DNA of 64,000 bases from Bosea sp. 29B (GTDB lineage Bacteria; Pseudomonadota; Alphaproteobacteria; Rhizobiales; Beijerinckiaceae), in the NCBI RefSeq assembly GCF_902506165.1, contig NZ_LR733817.1, positions 372,001 to 436,000 on the forward strand. Direction: 5' to 3'. Positions 1 through 8,736 of this stretch are shown here, one piece after another. Both the position numbers and the translations under genes were made by a program. The notes beneath the pieces are model-generated. The model saw nothing but the letters and a program-made list of their open reading frames with translations, did not search any database and had not been told where the DNA came from. Position 1 is the first letter of the stretch. Every line of letters starts with the position of its first letter.

Positions 1-124
1 TGTCGCCCGCCATGGCCGCCGCCGGATCGCCCGGCCCGATATGCAGAAGCATGAAGACGACGACCAGGACCGTCAGCATGACAGGCAGCGTCGCCAGAAG
101 CCGCGAGAACAGAAAGCGCGCCAT
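1..124 (-). CDS. ABC transporter permease, DppB/OppB type (5' end only)
   Basis: Only the first 41 codons lie in the window; the gene runs off the left edge. The N-terminus is a short basic stretch (MARFLFSRLLATLP) followed by one hydrophobic segment and the motif HIGPGDPA. This is the classic start of the first inner-membrane permease of peptide/nickel-type ABC importers. It lies 66 bp downstream of the family 5 binding protein on the same strand, the usual order in these operons, so it should be the first permease of the same importer. The start at 124 is the only ATG that gives the standard N-terminus. The substrate cannot be inferred. Confidence 0.8.
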   Translation of the reverse strand, partial: MARFLFSRLLATLPVMLTVLVVVFMLLHIGPGDPAAAMAGD

Positions 125-190
125 GAGCAGACCTTGAAGGCACGGGCCGGATGCGTCGTCCCGGCCCGTCGAGCAGGAGGTGCGGCAGGA

Positions 191-1768
191 TCAGTCGGAC
201 TTGCGCACGTTCCAATAGGTCAAGGTAGGCCCCGGGACGAAACCGGACACGCTCTTGCGCCAGGCCGAGAGGTCGTTGAACTGCCCGAGCGGGATATACG
301 TCACGATCTCGTTCGAGCGGGCCTGCATCTCCACCGCGATCGCCTTGCGCGCGGCATCGTCGGAGGCCAGCAGGAATTTCTGCCAGAGCTCCTGCAGGGG
401 CTTGTCGCAGGGCCAGCCGACGAAGGCCTTCTCGCAGGCGCCGGTGACATAAGGGTTGGTCAAGGGGTCCATCAGCGCGTCGCCGGCGAAGCCGGTGATG
501 AAGACGTTCCAGCCGCCCTGCTTCGGCTGGTTCTTGTTGGTCCGCCGTGTGAACATCGTCGCGGTGTCCATCTGCACGTCCTCGACGGTGAAGCCGGCCT
601 TGCGCATCGAGTTCACCATCACCGTGCCGACGTCGCGCTGGACCTTGGCATCCATCGGATGGAGATAGACGATCGGCGTGCCGTCATAGCCGGCCTCCTT
701 CAGCAGGGCCTTCGCCTTCTCGAAGTCCTGCTTCATGAAGCGCTCGCTGCCGACATCGGTCTCGTAGGGACTGCCGCACATGAACAGCGCCGGGCAGAGC
801 TGGTAGAGGTCCTTGCGGCCGCCGAAGACCGCCTGCATCGAATCCGACTGGCTGATCGCGTATTGCAGGGCCTGCCTGACCTTGACGTTGTCCATCGGCG
901 GCTGGGTGTGGTTGATCACCACCTGGAAGTTCTTGCCGAGGACCGGCGCCTTGGCGACCTGGATCGACTTGTCCTTCTCCAGCACCGGCAGCATCTCGGC
1001 CGGCACCTCGGCGACATAGTCGATCTCGCCGGCGAGCAGCGCGTTGACCGCGCTAAGATCGTCGCTGAACTGGATGCGCTCGATGCGATCGACCCCGGCG
1101 GTCTTTCCGCCGGCTAGACCGCTCGGCGCCTCGCTGCGCGGCTTGTAGCCCGCATGCTTGGCGACGACGAATTTGACGCCTGGAACCCATTCGTCCGGCA
1201 AGAGCCTGAACGGGCCAGAGCCGACGAACTCCTTGAGCTCGGTCGTCGCCGGCGTCCTGGCGAGCCGCTCCGGCATCACGAACAGCGGATAGGCGGTCAT
1301 GCGGGCGAAGCCGTCGATCAGGCGGGCGAAGGGCTCCTTCAGCCGGACCTCGAACGAGGTCGCATCGATCGCCTTGATCGCATCGAGACGCTTCTCGACC
1401 TCGGCCCCGAGGCTGTCCTTCTTCATCCAGCGCTCGATCGAGGCGACGCAGTCCGCAGCTGTGACGGGCTTGCCGTCATGGAAGCTCAGGCCCTGGCGCA
1501 GCTTGAAAACATAGGTCTTGCCGTCGTCGGAGAGCGTGTGGCTCTCGACCATCTGCGGCTGGGCGCGGTAGTTGCCGTCGAGCGAGAAGAGCGTGTCGTA
1601 GATCAGATAGGCCATGTCCCGGACCGGGTAGGCCGAGGTGAAGAGCGCATCGAGCTGCTTGATGTCGGCGGTGTTCTTGATCTTCAGGACGGTTTCGGCC
1701 TGTGCCGGCGCGACGGCCGCAAGGCAAAACGCTCCGGCCAGCCCGGCCGCCATCACGGTTCTCAACAT
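191..1768 (-). CDS. ABC transporter substrate-binding protein, family 5 (DppA/OppA-like)
   Basis: A 525-residue periplasmic binding protein of the peptide/opine/nickel family (SBP_bac_5). Residues 1–24 form a Sec signal peptide ending in AQA. The mature protein carries the family signature region YVFKLRQGLSFHDG near residue 100 and the later NxTxPPxxNVxVRQAL block. The open frame continues upstream, but this ATG has a strong ribosome site (GGGAGGGGG, 4 bp spacing) and gives the signal peptide at the N-terminus. It is followed by the DppB-type permease at 1–124 and is divergent from a LysR regulator at 1917. Substrate unknown; peptides, opines and related compounds are all possible. Confidence 0.93.
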   Translation of the reverse strand: MLRTVMAAGLAGAFCLAAVAPAQAETVLKIKNTADIKQLDALFTSAYPVRDMAYLIYDTLFSLDGNYRAQPQMVESHTLSDDGKTYVFKLRQGLSFHDGKPVTAADCVASIERWMKKDSLGAEVEKRLDAIKAIDATSFEVRLKEPFARLIDGFARMTAYPLFVMPERLARTPATTELKEFVGSGPFRLLPDEWVPGVKFVVAKHAGYKPRSEAPSGLAGGKTAGVDRIERIQFSDDLSAVNALLAGEIDYVAEVPAEMLPVLEKDKSIQVAKAPVLGKNFQVVINHTQPPMDNVKVRQALQYAISQSDSMQAVFGGRKDLYQLCPALFMCGSPYETDVGSERFMKQDFEKAKALLKEAGYDGTPIVYLHPMDAKVQRDVGTVMVNSMRKAGFTVEDVQMDTATMFTRRTNKNQPKQGGWNVFITGFAGDALMDPLTNPYVTGACEKAFVGWPCDKPLQELWQKFLLASDDAARKAIAVEMQARSNEIVTYIPLGQFNDLSAWRKSVSGFVPGPTLTYWNVRKSD

Positions 1769-1878
1769 CGACCCCCTCCCGGCATTTTCGAGTGCCGCCC
1801 GGTGCTCGCCGGGCGCGTCATTGAGGGCCGAAGCTAGCGAAGCTTGCCGCTTGCACATAGGGCCGGAGTTGTGTTTCA

Positions 1879-1899
1879 GATATAGCAATTTGTTATATC
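1879..1899. promoter_or_regulatory. Inverted repeat, likely LysR operator
   Basis: A 21-bp imperfect palindrome with arms GATATAGCAA and TTGTTATATC (9 of 10 positions pair around one central base) lies in the AT-rich gap between the divergent binding protein (start 1768) and the LysR gene (start 1917). The TATA-N9-TATA spacing resembles a LysR T-N11-A box. Position and symmetry are seen; regulator binding is inferred. Confidence 0.55.
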
Positions 1900-1916
1900 C
1901 GAAAGGCATAACCGGA

Positions 1917-2834
1917 GTGAAGCTGCGGCAGCTCAAGAACGTCCTGGTGATCGCCGAGACCGGCAGTCTGATGAAGGCCGCCCTGCATCTGGGCGTGGCG
2001 CAACCCGCCCTCAGCCGGGATCTCCGACAACTGGAAGAGGAGCTCGCGACCCGCCTCTTCCACCGCGACGGGCGGGGCGTCTCGCTGACGCGCGACGGTG
2101 CGGCGTTCCAGGCCGCGATCGCCCCGCACATCGCTGGGCTCGACGCGGCGAAACAGGCCTTGGTCGGCCGACGGCCCGGCTATGCCGGCTCGATCCGCCT
2201 GGCCTGGACCGGCACGATCAGCATCCCGCTGGCGACGCCGATCATCTCGGCCTTCACCCAGCGCTTTCCCGAGGTTGAACTGCACGCCCGCGGCGGATCG
2301 AGCCTCCACATCGCCGAATGGGTGGCGCGCGACGAGATCGACATCGGCATCTTCAATTCTGAACGCCCGGCCACCGGCGCGCTCGTCGAGACATTGACCC
2401 GCGCGCCCCTGTTCCATGTCGCGCGGGCCGACGGGCCGGTGCCGCCGACCATCACCTTCGCGGAGGCCGCCGCCGGCCCCCTCTTCGTCCATAGCCGGCA
2501 GAACGCGCTCGGGCGCATCGTCGAGGCCTGCGCCCGCGAGCACGATATCCCCTTGAAGATCTATGCCGAGGTCGACGACTTCCTGGCAGTCCGGCCGATG
2601 ATCGAGGAAGGGCGAGCGGCGGCGATCGTGCCGCGCAGTCTTCTCTCCGGCGGCGACGCCACAAGGCTCGCCGTGCGGCGCGTGACGGAGCCGGAGCTGA
2701 CCTTGTACTTCCACCTCGCGGTCTCGAAAGTGAAACGCAGCCGCCCCGCCGTTCTGAGCCTGGCCGATGTGATCAGGTCCGCGGTCGCAGATGCGACCCA
2801 GGCCGGGCAGTTCGACGGCGAGCTCCGGAATTGA
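1917..2834 (+). CDS. LysR-family transcriptional regulator
   Basis: 305 residues. The N-terminal winged helix-turn-helix (about 1–60) contains the family pattern GSLMKAALHLGVAQPALSRD, followed by a periplasmic-binding-like effector domain to the C-terminus. The GTG start at 1917 has AAAGG 10 bp upstream and gives the typical LysR N-terminus (VKLRQLKNVLVIAETGS). The frame is open further upstream, but that sequence has no LysR character. It is divergent from the family 5 ABC importer with a palindrome between them, so it probably controls that importer. The inducer is unknown. Confidence 0.9.
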   Translation: MKLRQLKNVLVIAETGSLMKAALHLGVAQPALSRDLRQLEEELATRLFHRDGRGVSLTRDGAAFQAAIAPHIAGLDAAKQALVGRRPGYAGSIRLAWTGTISIPLATPIISAFTQRFPEVELHARGGSSLHIAEWVARDEIDIGIFNSERPATGALVETLTRAPLFHVARADGPVPPTITFAEAAAGPLFVHSRQNALGRIVEACAREHDIPLKIYAEVDDFLAVRPMIEEGRAAAIVPRSLLSGGDATRLAVRRVTEPELTLYFHLAVSKVKRSRPAVLSLADVIRSAVADATQAGQFDGELRN

Positions 2835-2875
2835 CCTGATCCGATGCTCTGGCCAGGCCCATGGGCCGGGACGAT

Positions 2876-3763
2876 CTACGCGGCCTCGTCGGCGAGAAGC
2901 GCGCGAAAGGCCTGCGCAGGCCGGCCGACATAGCGTTCCTTGTGCCGCAGCATGACGAAGCGGCGCGCGGGGATGTCGGCCGCGACCTCGGCGAGCAGGC
3001 CAGAGCGCAAGGCGTTGGCGACGACCAGCCTCGACATCAAGGCGGCGGCGGAGCCCGCATCGACGGCGCTGCGCACGGCCTCGTTGGCGGGCAGCTCCAG
3101 CAGGACGTCGAGGTCGGCGACCGAGCGCCCGGCGCCGGCGAGAACCGCCTCGAGGGCCTGCCGTGTCCCTGAACCGGGCTCACGCAGGACCCAGGGGCTT
3201 TCGACGAATTCCGCTGGATCGACGCGCGCCCTCCCCGCCCAGGGATGGCCGGGTGCGACGACGATCGCGAGCTCGTCCATCGCCACGACCTCCTGCGCCA
3301 GCAGCGGATCGTCGATCTCGCCTTCGACGAAGCCGATATCGGCAAGCCCGTCATGGATGGAAGCCGCGACCGTCTCGGTATTGCCGATCACCAGCGGCGT
3401 CTCGATACCCGGGTGCCGGGCACGAAACAAAGCAAGCTTTCGCGGCAGCCAGTAATTGCCGACCGTCTGGCTCGCCGCCAGGGACAGCCGCCCGCGCTTC
3501 AACCCGGCTAGATCCGACAGGACCCGCTCGCCCGTCGCGGCACGTGCGAGGATCGCGCGAGCTTCGGTCAGGAACAGGCGCCCGGCATCGGTCAGTACGA
3601 TCCGGCGCCCGACGCGGTCGAACAGCTTCACCGCGTGGCGATGCTCGAGTGCCGCGATCGCCGCGCTCGTCGCCGATTGCGTCAGGTTCAGCTCCGCGGC
3701 TGCGCGCGTGACATGCTCGCGCTCGGCGACCGCGACGAAGATGCGAAGCTGTTCGAGTGTCAT
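2876..3763 (-). CDS. LysR-family regulator, CysB/YeiE-like
   Basis: 295 residues: HTH at about 1–60 (MTLEQLRIFVAVAEREHVT) and an effector domain at about 90–290. The sequence style (LNLTQSATSAAIAALE, LAASQTVGNYWLP) is that of the YeiE/CysB-like subgroup. It is divergent from a YeiH-family membrane protein at 3938, the same arrangement as yeiE–yeiH in enterobacteria, which supports local control of that gene. It converges with the LysR gene ending at 2834 after a 41-bp gap. The assignment to the YeiE subgroup is from sequence style and context, not from a search. Confidence 0.88.
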   Translation of the reverse strand: MTLEQLRIFVAVAEREHVTRAAAELNLTQSATSAAIAALEHRHAVKLFDRVGRRIVLTDAGRLFLTEARAILARAATGERVLSDLAGLKRGRLSLAASQTVGNYWLPRKLALFRARHPGIETPLVIGNTETVAASIHDGLADIGFVEGEIDDPLLAQEVVAMDELAIVVAPGHPWAGRARVDPAEFVESPWVLREPGSGTRQALEAVLAGAGRSVADLDVLLELPANEAVRSAVDAGSAAALMSRLVVANALRSGLLAEVAADIPARRFVMLRHKERYVGRPAQAFRALLADEAA

Positions 3764-3937
3764 AAGCGTCGATCATTCCGCGGCCCCGAGCAGGCGCTGC
3801 AAACGCCCGGTTTCCGACTGCCAGCCGAGCCCACGCAGAGAATGATCGAGTTCATCGATCGAAACAAGAAAAACAACACGTTGGATTGCTTAGCCGAAAT
3901 AGCTCAGAACCCACGCATCGAATGGCCGGGTACTGTC

Positions 3938-5032
3938 ATGACGCTTGAAAGCCCAGATCGGACGAGTTTGGTTGACCGGACAGCCTCGGGCGCCAAGCGC
4001 ATCGGCCCGGGCCTGCTGCTGTGCCTCGCCGTCTCGGTCGCGGCGCTCGCCGCCGAGCATCTCGAAGCCTGGTTCTTCCAGCGCGCATGGCTCGAAGCGC
4101 TCGTCCTGGCGATCCTGCTCGGAACCCTGGTCAGGAGCCTCTGGAAGCCCGACAGCCGCTGGCGCCCAGGCATCGCGTTCTCGGCGAAGACGCTGCTGGA
4201 GATCGCCGTCGTGCTGCTTGGCGCCTCCCTGAGCGCCGCCACGGTCGCCGCCACCGGCGCCCCGCTCCTTCTCGGCATCGCCGCCGTGGTCTTCGTCGCG
4301 ATCGGCCTGAGCTACGGCATCGGCCGTCTGCTGGGGCTGTCGAAGCGGATGGCGATCCTCGTCGCCTGCGGCAATTCGATCTGCGGCAACTCGGCGATCG
4401 CCGCCACGGCGCCGGTCATCGGCGCCGATGGCGACGACGTCGCCGCCTCGATCGCCTTCACCGCGGTGCTCGGCGTCGTGGTCGTGCTCGGCCTGCCACT
4501 GCTGATCCCGGCGCTGGGCCTCAGCGTCCACCAGTTCGGCATCCTGTCTGGCCTGACGGTCTATGCGGTTCCCCAGGTCCTCGCCGCCACGGCGCCCGCA
4601 GGCGCCGCCGCGATCCAGATCGGAACCCTGGTCAAGCTGGTGCGCGTGCTCATGCTCGGGCCCGTCATCCTCGTGTTGTCGCTGCTGTCAAGCCGGCTGC
4701 GCGAGGAGGCAGACGGGCCGGCCGTGCAGATCGCGGCAGAGCGTCCCACGCCGCGCCCGGTCGGGCTGCATCGCCTCGTGCCCTGGTTCATCGTCGGCTT
4801 CGTGGTGATGGCGGCATTCCGCTCGGCCGGGATCATTCCACCGGCCTTGCTGGCCCCGCTGGCCACCGTCGCGAACGTGCTGACGATCGTCTCGATGGCG
4901 GCGCTCGGGCTTAGCGTTGACATCCGCTCCGTCGCCCAGGCCGGCCCGCGCGTCACCGCCACCGTCGTCCTCTCGCTGCTCGCGCTCGGGGCGATCTCGC
5001 TTGGCCTGATCCGCCTGCTCGGAGTGGCCTGA
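3938..5032 (+). CDS. YeiH/UPF0324 family putative sulfate exporter membrane protein
   Basis: 364 residues with about ten hydrophobic segments. The UPF0324 hallmark block CGNSICGNSAIAATAPVIGA lies near residue 150. The family is annotated as putative sulfate exporters, with little experimental proof. The frame is open upstream to 3635, and an ATG at 3842 would add 32 residues; I chose 3938 because the added segment is polar and unlike the family. The gap to the divergent YeiE-like LysR is 174 bp and holds the shared promoter. The gene ends 10 bp before the convergent MFS gene. Confidence 0.87.
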   Translation: MTLESPDRTSLVDRTASGAKRIGPGLLLCLAVSVAALAAEHLEAWFFQRAWLEALVLAILLGTLVRSLWKPDSRWRPGIAFSAKTLLEIAVVLLGASLSAATVAATGAPLLLGIAAVVFVAIGLSYGIGRLLGLSKRMAILVACGNSICGNSAIAATAPVIGADGDDVAASIAFTAVLGVVVVLGLPLLIPALGLSVHQFGILSGLTVYAVPQVLAATAPAGAAAIQIGTLVKLVRVLMLGPVILVLSLLSSRLREEADGPAVQIAAERPTPRPVGLHRLVPWFIVGFVVMAAFRSAGIIPPALLAPLATVANVLTIVSMAALGLSVDIRSVAQAGPRVTATVVLSLLALGAISLGLIRLLGVA

Positions 5033-5042
5033 GGCCGTCTCG

Positions 5043-6320
5043 TCAGCGTTTGGTTCGGGAGGGGCTCGTCAGGATTGCGAACGTGCTCGCCGTCGCGACC
5101 AGAACGATGGCCAGGAAGACCATGACCGCGCCGATCCCGAAACCCGCAGCGATCGGCCCCGTGCAGGATTGAAGAATGGCGGCACCGGCGAAGAACGCGA
5201 GATTGACCGCCGCGAGCGCCTTCCCGACATTCTCCGGGGCGACGACGACCCGCGCCATCGCGAACAGGAGCGGCTGCGACGCCAAAGCTGCGCCGAGCAC
5301 GAAGAACGCAGCGACATCGAAGCTCGGCGGGAGTTGCGTCAGCCCCATCCCGGTCGACAGCGGGCCACCCGGCCCGCCGGCAGCGACCGCCAGCAAGACA
5401 GCGGCCGCAATGAGATGGGTAAGCGTCAGGACGAGCCGGCGGTAGCCGAAACGCCGATCCGCGATACCATAGAGCATCGGGCCGGCGACGAGCGCGAGCG
5501 TCAGGGGAAGCAGGGCGTTGCCCGCCTCCAGACGGGAGATGTGCTTGATCTCCATCAACCAGACGCCGCCCCAGAGCCCTCTGATCGCGATCCCCGCAGC
5601 GAAGGAGGCGAAAGCGAGGATCACGACGCCTCGCACAGCCGGCGAGAGGCCGATCCTGACGACCTGCCTCGCCTCGGAGCGCAGCGTGGCCTTGCGCTCG
5701 GTCGCGTCAGGTGCGGCTTTCGGCACCGTCAGCCAGACGAGGAAGGCAACGGTCACCGCCAGTGCGGCGGAGAGGCCGAAGCCGGTCCGCCAGCCATGGT
5801 GCTCGACGAGCCAGGCCATCGGACTTGCCGAGAGCAGCATCCCCGAATTGCCGACGCCCTGGATCAGGCCGGACCACAAGCCGAATTTCTCGGCCGTGAG
5901 CGTCTTGGCGGCCAAGGTCATCGGGCAGAGCAGCATGCCGCAGCAGCCGATGCCGAGAATGATCTGGGCGGTCAGGAAGCCCGCGGCGCCGCCGATGCAG
6001 GCGGCCAGCACGGCCCCGATGGTCACGATCGCGAAAAGCGTCAGCGACACCGAACGGACGCCGTAGCGGTCGAGGGCGACGCCGACAGGGATCTGGCCGG
6101 CGGCGAAGGCGAAGTGATAGGCCCCCGTCAGGCTGGCCAGCGTATCGGGAGAAACCGCCAGATCGGCAGCGATGACGTCCGCAGCGACCCCGGGCAAGGT
6201 TCGCAGCAGGTTGGACAGCATGTGCCCCAGCGCCAGGACGAGCAGCGGCGTGCCGAACAGGAATGCGTTGCGGGCAGCGCTTCCCTGAGGCTGTCCGCGG
6301 CTGTCCGCGATGGACGTCAC
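5043..6320 (-). CDS. MFS transporter
   Basis: 425 residues with 12 predicted membrane segments. It shows the major facilitator loop-2/3 pattern (GVALDRYGVRS near residue 75) and a repeat of this pattern in the second half (GIADRRFGYRR). The open frame continues upstream, but the GTG at 6320 has GAGGA five bases before it, and the sequence upstream is not membrane-like. Substrate unknown. It is transcribed in the same direction as the aap genes, 115 bp below aapM, but need not be in that operon. Confidence 0.87.
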   Translation of the reverse strand: MTSIADSRGQPQGSAARNAFLFGTPLLVLALGHMLSNLLRTLPGVAADVIAADLAVSPDTLASLTGAYHFAFAAGQIPVGVALDRYGVRSVSLTLFAIVTIGAVLAACIGGAAGFLTAQIILGIGCCGMLLCPMTLAAKTLTAEKFGLWSGLIQGVGNSGMLLSASPMAWLVEHHGWRTGFGLSAALAVTVAFLVWLTVPKAAPDATERKATLRSEARQVVRIGLSPAVRGVVILAFASFAAGIAIRGLWGGVWLMEIKHISRLEAGNALLPLTLALVAGPMLYGIADRRFGYRRLVLTLTHLIAAAVLLAVAAGGPGGPLSTGMGLTQLPPSFDVAAFFVLGAALASQPLLFAMARVVVAPENVGKALAAVNLAFFAGAAILQSCTGPIAAGFGIGAVMVFLAIVLVATASTFAILTSPSRTKR

Positions 6321-6435
6321 GATGTCCTCGCTTGTCTGGTGTTCCGGACGAGTTTCATGGCGGGCCGCTTCTCCGATGCCACCATATGAACCTACGGCGG
6401 AAGCGCCGGCAGATGGATTGGGGCATGGCGGCCCG

Positions 6436-7518
6436 TCATTTGCGCTGCCCCGCGGCCAGCCTCGCCTCCAGCCAAAGGCTGTAGCGGGAGGCACAGAAGC
6501 AGACGAGGAAGTAGACCATGGCGGCGAAGACATAGGCTTCCCGGTAGAAGCCGAGCCAGTTCGGATCCGTCGCCGAGACACGCGCGGTGTTCAGGAAGTC
6601 GAACATGCCGATGATGATCACCAGCGTGGTGTCCTGAAAGATGCCGATCGCCAGATTGACGAGCGGCGGGATCACCGCGCGCAGCGCCTGCGGCAGCACG
6701 ACGAGGCGGATGGTCCACAAATAGGACAGGCCCAGCGCTTTCGCCGCCTCGTATTGGCCCACCGGAACAGCCTGCAAACCGCCGCGGACGACCTCGGCGA
6801 GATAGGCGGCGACGAACAGCGTCAGCGCCACCTCGGCCCGCAGGAACTTGTCGATCGCCGAGCCGGCCGGAAGCATCAGCGGGAACAGCAGCGTCGCGGC
6901 ATAGAGCACGGCGATGAAGGGCACGCCGCGCAGCACCTCGATGAAGATCACGCAGAGCAATCGCACGCCGCCCATCTTCGAGCGACGGCCCAATGCCAGC
7001 AGGATCGCCAGGGGAAAGGCGCCCGCGAAGGCTCCGATCGCCAGCAGGAAGGTGACCGGCAGCCCGCCCCAACGCTCCGTCGGCACGAACTCACCGACGG
7101 GCCAGCCAAGCAGAAGCAACGGCACGCCGATCAGCGCACCGCCCCAAAGAAGGAGCAGGCGGCGTCCCCAGTTTGCCGGCCAGGCCGTAACGCCGAGCAG
7201 CGCCAGCATGACGAGCAGCGCCAGGCCGGCACGCCAATGCAGATGCGGCGGATAGAACCCGAAGGTGATGAAGCGCAGCTTCTCGCCGATGAAGGCCCAG
7301 CATGCGCCTGTCCCCGCCGCCGCGCAGGCGGCGCCATCGCCCTGCCAGACCGCGTCGACGACGGCCCAGCGCAGGAAGGGCGGTGCGAGCCATAGGACGA
7401 GAAGGGCGACCCCGAGCGTGATCGCGATATTGGTGCGCGAGCCGACGAGGCCCTGGCGCAGCTTGCGCCAGCGCTCGCTCCGCGGGGCAAGCGCACCGTC
7501 CTCAGCCATGGCGCTCAT
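6436..7518 (-). CDS. aapM: General L-amino acid ABC transporter permease AapM
   Basis: 360 residues, long for a polar amino-acid permease because of the extended N-terminal part typical of AapM (first membrane segment near 30–50, periplasmic loop containing WAFIGEKLRFITFGFYP). The C-terminal half carries the HisMQ-type permease domain with the EAA motif region EAAKALGLSYLWTIRLVVLP. It overlaps the end of aapQ by 4 bp (ATGA), so the two are translationally coupled. With AapQ it should form the inner-membrane channel of the broad-specificity amino-acid importer. Confidence 0.95.
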   Translation of the reverse strand: MSAMAEDGALAPRSERWRKLRQGLVGSRTNIAITLGVALLVLWLAPPFLRWAVVDAVWQGDGAACAAAGTGACWAFIGEKLRFITFGFYPPHLHWRAGLALLVMLALLGVTAWPANWGRRLLLLWGGALIGVPLLLLGWPVGEFVPTERWGGLPVTFLLAIGAFAGAFPLAILLALGRRSKMGGVRLLCVIFIEVLRGVPFIAVLYAATLLFPLMLPAGSAIDKFLRAEVALTLFVAAYLAEVVRGGLQAVPVGQYEAAKALGLSYLWTIRLVVLPQALRAVIPPLVNLAIGIFQDTTLVIIIGMFDFLNTARVSATDPNWLGFYREAYVFAAMVYFLVCFCASRYSLWLEARLAAGQRK

Positions 7519-8720
7519 GCCGCGGATCGCTCCCGCAACGCCCAGCGCCGGTTATAGGCGTTCATCGCGATGGAGACGGCCAGACTCAGCGCAAGGTACA
7601 CGAGCATCATCACGAGGATGGCTTCGAGCGCCTGGCCGGTGGTGTTGGCGGTGGTGTTGAGGATGTTGACCAGATCGGGAAAGCCGATGGCAACCGCCAG
7701 GCTCGAATTCTTGGTCAGGCTGAGATAGCTCGACGTCATCACCGGGATGATCAGGCGCAAGGCCTGCGGCAACACGATCAGCCGCATGATCCGGCCATAG
7801 GACAGGCCGAGCGCCCGGCCCGCCTCCCACTGCCCTCCCGAGACGGACAAGATGCCGGCACGCACGGTCTCGGCGATGCTGGCCGAGGTGTTGACGACGA
7901 GCGCGATCAGCAAAGCCATGAACTCGGGCGAGAGCGAGATGCCGCCCCGGATGTTGAAACCGGACAGCCTCGGCAGATCGATGGCAGGCATGGCACCGAA
8001 GAATGCGGCGATGGCCACCGGCGGCAGGGCCGCAGCGAGCACGAGCGCCGCGCTCCGCTTGAGGTTCGAGCGGCCGGTCCGGCGGGTCCGCCATTTCAGC
8101 GCGACACCGACCAACACGGCGAGCAGGAAGCTGCTGGTCAGGATCACCGGGGTCACGCCATCGTCGGCGATGAAGGGAAAGAAGAAGCCGCGATTGCTGA
8201 GCAGCACGCCCGGCAGCGGCGACAAGGCCTGCCGCGGCCCCGGCAAGGCGTGGAACAGCGCGTTCCAGAAGAAAATCTGCAGCAGCAACGGCGTGTTGCG
8301 GACGATCTCGACATAGGCCTGCACCAGGCGCGACAGCAGCGGGTTCGACGAGAGCCGGGCAATGCCGAGCGCGACGCCGAGGATGGTGGCGAGGATGCAG
8401 CCGGCCAGCGAGACGCGCACGGTGTTGAGCAGCCCGACCGCGATGGCGCGCAGATAGCTGTCGCCGGCCGAATAGGCGAGCAGCCCCTCGCCGATCTCGA
8501 AATTGGCGGCATGGCCGAGGAAACCGAAGCCGGGCGTCAGGCCGACCCGCGCCATATTGTGCACGAGATTGCTGCCGAGCAGCGCGAAGCCAAGACCGAC
8601 GATCGCGAAGATCGCCAGCTGCGTCAGCGGCTTTTCACCCCACCATTCGGCGAGCGCACGCAAAAGGCCGGGCCCTTTCGGGCCCGGCACGGCCGCCTGC
8701 AAGGATGCGGGAGAGTTCAT
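7515..8720 (-). CDS. aapQ: General L-amino acid ABC transporter permease AapQ
   Basis: 401 residues, the usual AapQ length. It has a hydrophobic N-terminal anchor, a first permease block (VEIVRNTPLLLQIFFWN), a long periplasmic insert, and a second block with the EAA loop (EAGRALGLSYGRIMRLIVLP). It lies 16 bp downstream of aapJ and overlaps aapM by 4 bp. Its first 20 codons contain a strong terminator-like hairpin (8662–8688) that may set the ratio of binding protein to permease. Confidence 0.95.
   Translation of the reverse strand: MNSPASLQAAVPGPKGPGLLRALAEWWGEKPLTQLAIFAIVGLGFALLGSNLVHNMARVGLTPGFGFLGHAANFEIGEGLLAYSAGDSYLRAIAVGLLNTVRVSLAGCILATILGVALGIARLSSNPLLSRLVQAYVEIVRNTPLLLQIFFWNALFHALPGPRQALSPLPGVLLSNRGFFFPFIADDGVTPVILTSSFLLAVLVGVALKWRTRRTGRSNLKRSAALVLAAALPPVAIAAFFGAMPAIDLPRLSGFNIRGGISLSPEFMALLIALVVNTSASIAETVRAGILSVSGGQWEAGRALGLSYGRIMRLIVLPQALRLIIPVMTSSYLSLTKNSSLAVAIGFPDLVNILNTTANTTGQALEAILVMMLVYLALSLAVSIAMNAYNRRWALRERSAA
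8662..8688 (-). terminator. Terminator-like hairpin inside the start of aapQ
   Basis: On the minus strand a perfect 9-bp stem (GCCGGGCCC / GGGCCCGGC) with GAAA loop is followed by CTTTTG. This is an almost textbook rho-independent terminator. It is not intergenic: it encodes residues of the AapQ N-terminus (PGPKGPG). It would sit just downstream of aapJ in the transcript and could reduce read-through from the highly needed binding protein into the permease genes. The structure is seen; the attenuation is inferred. Confidence 0.6.
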
Positions 8721-8736
8721 CCCTGGGCGACGACGC

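Noticed and set aside
41-1117. Plus-strand open frame of 358 codons
   Set aside because: It is antisense to the family 5 binding protein, Arg/His-rich and without any family character; an artefact of high GC.
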